Assembly (NCBI RefSeq): GCF_001898175.1
Contig: NZ_MKTH01000014.1
Location: forward strand, 186,850 to 250,849
Direction of reading: 5' to 3'
Source of the DNA: Cellulomonas sp. 73-92
GTDB lineage: Bacteria; Actinomycetota; Actinomycetes; Actinomycetales; Cellulomonadaceae
DNA: 64,000 bases
A model generated the notes under the pieces. That model made no database searches. It saw only the letters and a program-made list of their open reading frames with translations, and was not told the origin of the DNA. A program made the position numbers and the translations under genes. This document shows, one piece after another, positions 57,480-64,000 of the stretch. Within the stretch, counting starts at the first letter, position 1; every line of letters begins with the position of its first letter.

Positions 57480-58449
57480 GCGCGCCCCGGACCGGCTGCT
57501 GCGGATGCTCGGCATGGTCGCCTACCTCGACGCGCACGACGACGTGGCCGTCGACGACCTCGCCGCGCAGTTCGGGGTCACGCCGGACCAGGCAATCGCC
57601 GACATCGACACCCTCTGGGTGACCGGGACGCCCGGCTACCTGCCGTACGACCTCATCGACTTCGACGCCACCGCGTACGAGCGCGGCGTCGTCACCCTCG
57701 TCGAGGCCCGCGGCCTGACCCGCCCGCTGCGGCTCGGCGGCCGCGAGGCGGTCGCGCTGGTCGCCGCGCTGCGGTCGATGGCCTCGTCCCTGGGACCGGC
57801 ACTGGACGACGAGCGCGCCGCCGCGCTGCGCTCGGCCCTGGAGAAGGTGACGGCCGCGGCCGGCGACGCCGCCGCCGCGGTCGACGTGCAGCTGCCCGCC
57901 GCCGCCACGCCCCAGGTGGCGGCCGCGATCGGCGACGCCCTCGCGCGCGGCCGCCGGCTGCGCATCCGGTACGTCGACGCCGGCGACCGCACGAGCGAGC
58001 GCGAGGTCGACCCGGTGCGGCTCGTCACCGACGACGAGCGCCGCTACCTGCTCGCCTGGTGCCGCGCCTCCCAGGGCGAGCGGCTGTTCCGGGTGGACCG
58101 CGTGGTCGCCGCCGAGGTGCTCGACGCCCCGGCCGAGGAGCACCCGCTGCCGGAGCGCGCCGAGGTGTTCACCCCGGACGGCGGGGAGCCCGTCACCCTG
58201 CACCTGGCCAGCCAGGGGCGCTGGATCGTCGAGACGACGCCGGCCGAGGCGGTGCGCGACCTGCCGGACGGCTCCTTCGAGGTCGACCTGCGGGTGGTCC
58301 AGCCGGCCTGGCTGCGGCACCTGCTGCTGCAGGCCGCCCACACGGTCATCGACGTCCGGCCCGCCCAGGTGGCGCACGACGCCGCCGCCTTCGCCCGCCG
58401 CGCGCTGGCCGCCTACGCGCCGCTGCTCCCGCCCGGAGAGGGGGGCTGA
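57472..58449 (+). CDS. pafC: WYL-domain transcriptional regulator PafC
   Basis: Partner of PafB with the same architecture: helix-turn-helix [39 protein letters not shown] region ALARGRRLRIRYVDAGDRTSEREVDPVRLVTDDERRYLLAW, and C-terminal WCX part. 325 residues. GTG in the overlap with pafB. The pair likely arose by duplication, and in some actinobacteria they are fused. Confidence 0.93.
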   Translation: MPERAPDRLLRMLGMVAYLDAHDDVAVDDLAAQFGVTPDQAIADIDTLWVTGTPGYLPYDLIDFDATAYERGVVTLVEARGLTRPLRLGGREAVALVAALRSMASSLGPALDDERAAALRSALEKVTAAAGDAAAAVDVQLPAAATPQVAAAIGDALARGRRLRIRYVDAGDRTSEREVDPVRLVTDDERRYLLAWCRASQGERLFRVDRVVAAEVLDAPAEEHPLPERAEVFTPDGGEPVTLHLASQGRWIVETTPAEAVRDLPDGSFEVDLRVVQPAWLRHLLLQAAHTVIDVRPAQVAHDAAAFARRALAAYAPLLPPGEGG

Positions 58450-58453
58450 GGCC

Positions 58454-58783
58454 GTGCCGTGGGTGATCGTCTGGCCGGTGCTCGTCGCCGCCGCGCTCGT
58501 CGGCGGGTTCCTCCTGGGTCGCGACCTGTGGCGGCGGGGCAAGGCCCTGGCACGTGCGGCGGCACGGGCGGCCGAGGCCTCGGCGCGGATCACGCAGGAC
58601 GCCGACACGCTGGCCGACGAGGCGGCGGCGCGCCACCCGGTCCCGCCCGTGGCCCTGCTCCGCGACCGGGCGGAGCTGCGCGCGGACCTCGAGTCGGCGC
58701 GCCAGGCGCGGGACCGGGTGCTCGACGAGCGGCACGCACGCCTGCGGCGGGTCATGGCCCGCTGGCCGGAGCATTGGTGCTGA
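58454..58783 (+). CDS. Small single-pass membrane protein with a long coiled coil
   Basis: 109 residues: an N-terminal membrane segment (WVIVWPVLVAAALVGGFLL), then a charged Ala/Arg/Glu-rich helix (GKALARAAARAAEASARITQ) and a second (ELRADLESARQARDRVLDE). No catalytic motif. Found 4 bp after pafC and before tatA. Possibly a structural membrane protein, or divergent TatB-like in shape, but the Pro hinge of Tat proteins is not seen. Function unknown. Confidence 0.75.
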   Translation: MPWVIVWPVLVAAALVGGFLLGRDLWRRGKALARAAARAAEASARITQDADTLADEAAARHPVPPVALLRDRAELRADLESARQARDRVLDERHARLRRVMARWPEHWC

Positions 58784-58804
58784 GGGCTTCGTCCGGCCTG
58801 GCCA

Positions 58805-58810
58805 TAGACT
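58805..58810 (+). promoter_or_regulatory. Possible -10 box of tatA
   Basis: TAGACT, 30 bp before the tatA ATG. No clear -35 box. Confidence 0.4.
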
Positions 58811-58840
58811 CGAGACACCCGAGCGAAGGCGGAGTGCGTG

Positions 58841-59056
58841 ATGTTCAGAGACCTGGGCGCGCCGGAGATCATCCTGATCCTCGTCGTCGTCGTGCTCGTC
58901 TTCGGGGCGAGCCGGCTCCCCGGCGTCGCGAAGGCCCTCGGCCAGTCGCTGAAGATCTTCAGGAACGAGGTCAAGGGCCTGTCCGACGACTCCAAGCCCG
59001 CCGACAAGGACACCCCGAAGGACGAGCCGGGCGACGGCTCCGCTCCCAAGGCCTGA
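58841..59056 (+). CDS. tatA: Sec-independent translocase subunit TatA
   Basis: Oligomerises to open the Tat pore for folded proteins. 71 residues: short head, hydrophobic segment APEIILILVVVVLVFGASRLP with the FGxxxLP hinge, amphipathic helix VAKALGQSLKIFRNEVKGL, then a charged Lys/Asp-rich tail. The ATG has AAGGCGGAG upstream. tatC follows 4 bp later; no tatB is in the window. Confidence 0.95.
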   Translation: MFRDLGAPEIILILVVVVLVFGASRLPGVAKALGQSLKIFRNEVKGLSDDSKPADKDTPKDEPGDGSAPKA

Positions 59057-59060
59057 GCCC

Positions 59061-59843
59061 GTGGCGGGCCACCACCCGCCGGCCCCGGATGCCGCGCGGA
59101 TGCCCCTGGTCGCTCACCTGCGGGAGCTCCGCAAGCGGCTCTTCCGCATCGCCATCGGCCTCGTCGTCGGCATGGTGGCCGGCTGGCTGGTCTACACGCC
59201 GGTGTTCGAGGCGCTCATCAAGCCGCTGCACGCCGCCGCCGCGGCGCGCGGTGACCTGGTCGCCATCAACTTCAGCGGGCTCGCGGCGTCGCTCGACATG
59301 CAGGTGCAGGTCTCGATCTTCCTCGCGGTGCTGCTGACCAGCCCGTGGTGGATCTACCAGGTGTGGGCCTTCGTGACGCCCGGGCTGACGCGGCGTGAGC
59401 GACGCTACGTGGTGGGCTTCCTCGGCACGGCCGTGCCGCTGTTCGCCGTCGGCGCGTGGTTCGCGTGGTGGATGCTGCCGCACGCGGTGGCGATCCTCAC
59501 GTCGTTCACGCCCGCCGGGGCGATGAACCTCATCGACGCCCCGACCTACCTGTCGTTCGTCATGCGGCTGGTGCTCGCCTTCGGCGTCGCCTTCCTGCTG
59601 CCGGTGATCATGGTGGCGCTCGACCTGGTCGGGGTGGCGCGCTCCCGGGTGTGGATCCGCAGCTGGCGCTGGGCGGTGGTCGTCATCTTCGTGTTCGCCG
59701 CCGTGGCGACGCCGACGCCCGACGCCATCACGATGCTCTTTGTGGCGATCCCCATGTGCGGGCTCTACTTCGGCGCGCTGTGGATCTGCGTCGTCCACGA
59801 TCGCCGCGTCGAGCGGCGCCGCGCCGAGGAGGTCGCCGCGTGA
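59061..59843 (+). CDS. tatC: Sec-independent translocase subunit TatC
   Basis: Receptor for twin-arginine signal peptides. 260 residues with six membrane segments: MPLVAHLRELRKRLFRIAIGLVVG start, LLTSPWWIYQVWAFVTPGLTRRERRYV conserved loop, and the last segments near TPTPDAITMLFVAIPMCGLY. GTG 59061 is used; ATG 59100, just before the conserved HLRELRKR, is an alternative. GTGA overlap with the lipid kinase gene. Confidence 0.95.
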   Translation: MAGHHPPAPDAARMPLVAHLRELRKRLFRIAIGLVVGMVAGWLVYTPVFEALIKPLHAAAAARGDLVAINFSGLAASLDMQVQVSIFLAVLLTSPWWIYQVWAFVTPGLTRRERRYVVGFLGTAVPLFAVGAWFAWWMLPHAVAILTSFTPAGAMNLIDAPTYLSFVMRLVLAFGVAFLLPVIMVALDLVGVARSRVWIRSWRWAVVVIFVFAAVATPTPDAITMLFVAIPMCGLYFGALWICVVHDRRVERRRAEEVAA

Positions 59844-60751
59844 GCGCCGTCGGGGTGATCGTCAACGGCGCCGCCGGCGCGCGCGACGTGCTGGCCACCG
59901 GGAGGCGGGTCCACGAGCTGCTGCAGGCCGCCGGGCACACCGTCGTGGACTACTCCGCGCCGACGCTGGCGCAGGCGACCGACCGGGCGCGCGCCGTGGC
60001 CACGGCGGGGCTCGCCGGGCTCGTCGTCGTCGGCGGCGACGGCGCGGTGCACCTCGGGGTCAACGTCGTCGCCGGCACGCACCTGCCGCTGGGGATCGTG
60101 CCGGCGGGCACCGGCAACGACATCGCCCGCGCGCTGCGCGTCCCGAGCCACGTCGACCGCGCCGTGGCGGACATCGTCGCCGCGCTGGCGACCCGTCCGC
60201 GGTCGCTGGACGCCGTGCGCGTCGGACGACCCGACGCCGCCGCCTACGAGTGGTTCCTCGGGGTGCTCTCGTGCGGCATCGACGCGGCGGTCAACGCCAC
60301 GGCGAACGCCTACCGCTGGCCGTCCGGCCACCTCAAGTACCTGCGCGGGGTGGCCGCCGAGCTGCCGCGCTTCCGTCCCTACGGGTACCGCGTCCGGATG
60401 GACGACGACGTCTGGGAGTCCGCCGGCTCGCTCGTCGCGATCGCGAACATCCCCTGGTTCGGGGGTGGGCTGAAGATCGCGCCCGACGCCGATCCCGAGG
60501 ACGGGCTGCTCGACGTCGTCGTGGCCGGGCCGTTGACCAGGCACGGCATCCTGGCGATCTTCCCCAAGGTCTACTCGGGGGCGCACGTCGGGCATCCGGC
60601 CGTCCAGGTCTTCCGCAGCCGCGCGGTGACGATCGAGCCGGTCGCGGCGCTCGGGGCGCACCCGCCCGTCGCGTTCGCCGACGGGGAGCGGATCGGCCCG
60701 CTGCCGCTGCGCCTCGAGGTGGTCCCCGGCGCGCTCGACGTGCTGCACTGA
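59840..60751 (+). CDS. Diacylglycerol kinase-family lipid kinase
   Basis: 303 residues of the DagK/YegS type: nucleotide loop VVVGGDGAVHLGVNVV (GGDG), IVPAGTGNDIARAL, then the lipid-binding beta domain with IANIPWFGGGLKIAPDADPEDGLLDVVV and FADGERIGPLPLRLEVV. It likely phosphorylates diacylglycerol in membrane phospholipid turnover. GTG in the overlap with tatC. Substrate is inferred from the family. Confidence 0.9.
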   Translation: MSAVGVIVNGAAGARDVLATGRRVHELLQAAGHTVVDYSAPTLAQATDRARAVATAGLAGLVVVGGDGAVHLGVNVVAGTHLPLGIVPAGTGNDIARALRVPSHVDRAVADIVAALATRPRSLDAVRVGRPDAAAYEWFLGVLSCGIDAAVNATANAYRWPSGHLKYLRGVAAELPRFRPYGYRVRMDDDVWESAGSLVAIANIPWFGGGLKIAPDADPEDGLLDVVVAGPLTRHGILAIFPKVYSGAHVGHPAVQVFRSRAVTIEPVAALGAHPPVAFADGERIGPLPLRLEVVPGALDVLH

Positions 60752-60760
60752 CGCCCTGCC

Positions 60761-60766
60761 TAGGGT
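60761..60766 (+). promoter_or_regulatory. -10 box for leaderless helY-type mRNA
   Basis: TAGGGT, 6 nt, then the helicase GTG at 60773. Confidence 0.5.
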
Positions 60767-60772
60767 GGGACC

Positions 60773-63589
60773 GTGGCCCGTCCCTCCCCGCGCCGTCGAC
60801 CGCTGCCCGACGAGCCGACGCCCGCGGAGCGGTACGCCGCGTTCCGCCGCGGCACGGCGGGCCCCGGCACGCAGCTCGCCCGGTTCGCGGGCACCCTCGG
60901 CTTCCAGCTCGACCCGTTCCAGGTCGACGCCTGCGAGGCGGTCGAGCGCGGCCAGGGCGTCCTCGTCGCGGCGCCCACCGGCGCCGGCAAGACGGTGGTC
61001 GGTGAGTTCGCCGTCCACCTGGCCCTGGCGACCGGCCGGAAGGCCTTCTACACGACGCCCATCAAGGCCCTCTCGAACCAGAAGTACGGCGACCTCGTGC
61101 GCCGCTACGGCCCCGAGCGCGTCGGCCTGCTGACCGGCGACGTCACGGTCAACGGGGAGGCCGACGTCGTCGTCATGACGACCGAGGTGCTGCGCAACAT
61201 GCTGTACGCCGGCTCGGCGACGCTGGCCGGCCTCGGGTTCGTCGTCATGGACGAGGTCCACTACCTGGCCGACCGGTTCCGCGGCCCGGTGTGGGAGGAG
61301 GTGATCATCCACCTGCCGGCCTCCGTCCAGCTGGTCTCGCTGTCCGCGACGGTGAGCAACGCCGAGGAGTTCGGCGAGTGGCTGACCACCGTGCGCGGCG
61401 ACACGGCGGTGGTGGTCGACGAGGTCCGGCCGGTGCCACTCGGCCAGCACGTGCTGGCCGACGGCGAGCTGCTCGACCTGTACGCCGGCACGGTCGACCC
61501 GACCGCCCCGGGGATCGACCCGCCGCTCAACCCGCTCCTCGCGCGGCGACGGCACCGCGTCGAGCCGGCCGGTCACGGGCCGGGGGACCGGGGGTTCCGG
61601 GGTCCGGGCGGGCGGCGTCCGTCCGGCCCGCACCGGCCGGGCAGGCCGACACCCCGGTTCGCCGTGGTCGACCTGCTGGCCGACGAGGGGCTGCTGCCCG
61701 CGATCGTCTTCATCTTCTCCCGCGCCGGGTGCGACGCCGCGGTGCAGCAGTGCCTGGCCGCCGGCGTGCGCCTGACCACGCCCGCGGAGTCGGCCGAGAT
61801 CCGGCGCGTCGCCGAGGAGAGGATCGCTCCCGTCCCGCCCGAGGACCTCGACGTCCTCGGCTACTGGGGGTTCGTCGACGCCCTGCAACGCGGCCTGGCC
61901 GCGCACCACGCGGGCCTCCTCCCGCTGTTCAAGGAGACGGTGGAGGAGCTGTTCAGCCGCGGCCTGGTCAAGGTCGTCTTCGCCACGGAGACGCTCGCCC
62001 TGGGCATCAACATGCCGGCGCGCTCGGTCGTGCTGGAGCGGCTCGTCAAGTGGGACGGCAGCCAGCACGTCGACATCACGCCGGGGGAGTACACGCAGCT
62101 CACGGGCCGCGCCGGGCGGCGCGGCATCGACACGGAGGGCCACGCGGTCGTCGTCGACCACCCGGCGCTCGACCCGCACCACCTGGTCGGGCTCGCCTCC
62201 CGCCGGCTGTACCCGCTGCGCTCGAGCTTCCGGCCCACCTACAACATGGCCGTCAACCTCGTCGAGCAGCTGGGCCGGGAATCGGCTCGCGAGGTGCTCG
62301 AGACCTCGTTCGCCCAGTTCCAGGCCGACCGCGGCGTCGTCGGCCTGGCCCGCCAGGCCCAGTCGCAGGCCGAGGCGCTGGCCGGGTACGCCCAGTCGAT
62401 GACGTGCGAGCGCGGCGACTTCGCGGAGTACTTCCGGCTCCGCCGTGAGATCGGCGACCTCGAGAAGGCCGACGCGCGCGGCCGGGCGAGCGACCGGCGC
62501 GCGGAGGCGGTCCGCTCGCTGGAGAAGCTCGCACCTGGCGACGTCGTCCGCGTGCCCACCGGCCGGCGCAGCGGCTACGCCGTCGTCGTCGACGCGGGCC
62601 AGCCAGGTGGCTTCGACGGGCCGAGGCCCGCCGTGCTGGGGGCCGACCGTACGGTCCGGCGGCTGACGGCCGCCGACGTCGGCGCGGGCGTCACGACCGT
62701 GGCGCACGTGCGCCTGGCCCGCGGCTTCAACGCCCGGGTCCCGGCCGACCGTCGCGACCTGGCCGCCCGGTTGCGCGCCGCTGTCGACGCCCTGGCGCCC
62801 GACGAGCGCGGCGAGCGGCGCCGCCGGTCGGCGACCACCGCTACCCACGACGACGAGATCGCCGCGCTGCGGCGCAGGATGCGCGCCCACCCCTGCCACG
62901 CGTGCCCGGACCGGGAGGAGCACGCCCGGTGGGCCGAGCGGTGGTGGCGCCTGGAGAACGAGCACGACGCCCTGGTGCAGCGCATCGCGGGACGGACGGG
63001 CTCGATCGCCGTCGTCTTCGACCGGATCTGCGACGTCCTGGTCCGGCTCGGGTACGCCAGACGTTCCGGTGACGGCCTGCAGGTCACTGCGGACGGTCAC
63101 TGGCTGCGCCGCCTGTACGCCGAGAACGACCTGCTGCTGGCCGAGTGCCTGCGCCGCGGCGTCTGGGACGAGCTCGACGCCGCCCAGCTGGCCGCCGCGG
63201 TCTCCGTGCTCGTCTACCGCTCGCGGGCCGACGGCTCCGAGCCCCGCATCCCCGGCGGACCCGGCGGACGGCTGGGGCGCGCGCTGGAGGCGACGGCACG
63301 CACCTGGGGCGAGCTCGACGACCTCGAGAAGACCAACGAGCTGGCGACCGTCCAGCCCCTCGACGCCGGCATCGCCGAGGCGATCCACCGGTGGGCGTCG
63401 GGGCGGGGGCTCGACACCGTCCTGCGCGGCGGGGAGCTCGCCGCGGGGGACTTCGTCCGGTGGTGCAAGCAGGTGATCGACGTGCTGGACCAGGTGGCGC
63501 AGGCGGCGCCCCGGCCCGCGCTGCGGGCGACGGCGGCCCGAGCGGTCGAGGCCCTGCGCCGCGGGGTGGTGGCGTACTCGTCGGTCTAG
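60773..63589 (+). CDS. helY: Ski2-like DEVH-box helicase (HelY type)
   Basis: 938-residue superfamily 2 helicase of the Ski2/Mtr4-like actinobacterial HelY group, presumably RNA-directed. Motif I is APTGAGKTVVGEF near residue 67, motif II MDEVHYLAD near 159, motif III LSATVSN, motif V FATETLALGINMPARSVV, and motif VI QLTGRAGRRGID. A Gly/Arg/Pro-rich insertion (about residues 256-295) separates the two RecA domains. The C-terminal third carries the DSHCT-like domain (ECLRRGVWDELDAAQLAAAVSVLVYR). GTG start, leaderless layout. Confidence 0.94.
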   Translation: MARPSPRRRPLPDEPTPAERYAAFRRGTAGPGTQLARFAGTLGFQLDPFQVDACEAVERGQGVLVAAPTGAGKTVVGEFAVHLALATGRKAFYTTPIKALSNQKYGDLVRRYGPERVGLLTGDVTVNGEADVVVMTTEVLRNMLYAGSATLAGLGFVVMDEVHYLADRFRGPVWEEVIIHLPASVQLVSLSATVSNAEEFGEWLTTVRGDTAVVVDEVRPVPLGQHVLADGELLDLYAGTVDPTAPGIDPPLNPLLARRRHRVEPAGHGPGDRGFRGPGGRRPSGPHRPGRPTPRFAVVDLLADEGLLPAIVFIFSRAGCDAAVQQCLAAGVRLTTPAESAEIRRVAEERIAPVPPEDLDVLGYWGFVDALQRGLAAHHAGLLPLFKETVEELFSRGLVKVVFATETLALGINMPARSVVLERLVKWDGSQHVDITPGEYTQLTGRAGRRGIDTEGHAVVVDHPALDPHHLVGLASRRLYPLRSSFRPTYNMAVNLVEQLGRESAREVLETSFAQFQADRGVVGLARQAQSQAEALAGYAQSMTCERGDFAEYFRLRREIGDLEKADARGRASDRRAEAVRSLEKLAPGDVVRVPTGRRSGYAVVVDAGQPGGFDGPRPAVLGADRTVRRLTAADVGAGVTTVAHVRLARGFNARVPADRRDLAARLRAAVDALAPDERGERRRRSATTATHDDEIAALRRRMRAHPCHACPDREEHARWAERWWRLENEHDALVQRIAGRTGSIAVVFDRICDVLVRLGYARRSGDGLQVTADGHWLRRLYAENDLLLAECLRRGVWDELDAAQLAAAVSVLVYRSRADGSEPRIPGGPGGRLGRALEATARTWGELDDLEKTNELATVQPLDAGIAEAIHRWASGRGLDTVLRGGELAAGDFVRWCKQVIDVLDQVAQAAPRPALRATAARAVEALRRGVVAYSSV

Positions 63590-63608
63590 CGGCCGAGCAG
63601 GGCCTACC

Positions 63609-63637
63609 GGCGGCGCCGCGCGCGACGGCCGGTGCCC
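63609..63637 (+). terminator. Possible imperfect hairpin after helY
   Basis: GGGCCTACCGGC can fold on GCCGGTGCCC with a small bulge, within the 60-bp gap between helY and the amidohydrolase gene. No T-run. Confidence 0.3.
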
Positions 63638-63643
63638 TAGTGT
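63638..63643 (+). promoter_or_regulatory. -10 box for leaderless amidohydrolase mRNA
   Basis: TAGTGT, 6 nt, then the GTG at 63650. Confidence 0.45.
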
Positions 63644-63649
63644 GCAGCC

Positions 63650-64000
63650 GTGACCAGCACCCTGTACCGCAACGGCGTGGTCCACACGCCCGCCGACCCG
63701 TTCGCCGAGGCGATCCTCGTCGACGACGGCACGGTGGCCTGGGTCGGCTCCGAGGACTCGGCGTCCGGCTTCGCCGCCCGGGCCGACGTGGTGGTCGACC
63801 TCGACGGCGCCCTGGTCACGCCGGCCTTCGTCGACGCGCACGTGCACGTCCTGGAGACGGCGCTCGCCCTCGACGGCCTCGATCTCTCGGCCGCCGGCGG
63901 GGTGCACAGCCTGGCCGACGCGCTCGACGCGATCCACCGCGCGGCCGAGGCGCGAGCCGCCGGCGATGCGCCTCTGCTCGGCTTCGGCTGGGATGAGCAC
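63650..64000 (+). CDS. Amidohydrolase family protein, N-terminal part (cut by window end)
   Basis: 117 residues are visible and the frame stays open to the last base. TLYRNGVVHTPADPFAEAILVDDG is the small beta-sandwich start of YtcJ-like (amidohydrolase 3) enzymes. VDLDGALVTPAFVDAHVHVLETAL holds the metal-binding HxH pair, and APLLGFGWDEH is the typical following block. Substrate unknown (N-substituted formamide or similar in the family). Confidence 0.85.
   Translation, partial: MTSTLYRNGVVHTPADPFAEAILVDDGTVAWVGSEDSASGFAARADVVVDLDGALVTPAFVDAHVHVLETALALDGLDLSAAGGVHSLADALDAIHRAAEARAAGDAPLLGFGWDEH

Noticed and set aside
59765..64000. Long minus-strand open frame antisense to the lipid kinase, helY and neighbours (1411 codons)
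   Set aside because: Its translation is low-complexity Arg/Asp/Val/Gly sequence with no domain, and it runs opposite to well-supported genes; it is a GC-skew shadow frame.

Overview
The window is from a very GC-rich Gram-positive actinobacterium. Codons end almost only in G or C, GTG starts are common, and genes overlap by 4 bp (ATGA, GTGA). The order of core genes matches the actinobacterial chromosome: alaS-ruvX-mltG-aroE, aroC-aroK-aroB-aroQ, efp-nusB, pyrR-B-C-carA-B-pyrF, mihF-gmk-rpoZ-coaBC-metK-priA, fmt-rsmB-rpe-rib, hisE-hisG, pafBC-tatAC and helY. A member of the Cellulomonadaceae or a close relative is the best guess; this is inferred from gene order and style, not from a database search.

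Layout: (1) 1-5506, end of an unknown gene, then alaS, ruvX, mltG and aroE. (2) 5507-19045, a complete monoderm type IV pilus (T4P) locus: pilB, pilT, pilC, two tandem pilins, three minor pilin-like genes, the prepilin peptidase, pilM, pilN and pilO, closed by a strong hairpin. (3) 19072-27828, aroC, aroK, aroB and aroQ, interrupted by a divergent block of large membrane proteins that look like GT-C glycosyltransferases, and followed by a membrane protein with a pilin-like ectodomain. (4) 27829-31203, an accessory stretch with repeats, a DUF559 protein, a SatD-family regulator with palindromic operators, a membrane protein and a DinB protein. (5) 31325-41229, efp-nusB and the pyrimidine operon led by pyrR with an RNA-level control site. 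(6) 41321-51016, mihF to rpe. (7) 51175-55986, an FMN riboswitch with ribD-ribE-ribBA-ribH, then hisE-hisG. (8) 55983-64000, a PH-domain protein, pafB-pafC, a small membrane protein, tatA-tatC, a lipid kinase, a HelY-type helicase and a truncated amidohydrolase.

The most interesting signal is a shared promoter architecture, CTCAAGT-15 nt-CCGATA/G, with exactly the same spacer before pilB, pilT, pilA and pilM. It resembles the sigma-28/FliA/WhiG consensus. Weaker versions with the same 15-nt spacer lie before the DUF6541-like membrane protein, before the tandem GT87-like pair, and before the pilin-like anchored protein. This suggests one alternative-sigma regulon joining the pilus machine to envelope proteins hidden among housekeeping aro genes. 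Other features are a recurring TANNNT-6/7 nt-start-codon arrangement typical of leaderless mRNAs, a PriA that lacks its helicase motifs, and a dispersed palindromic repeat at gene ends.
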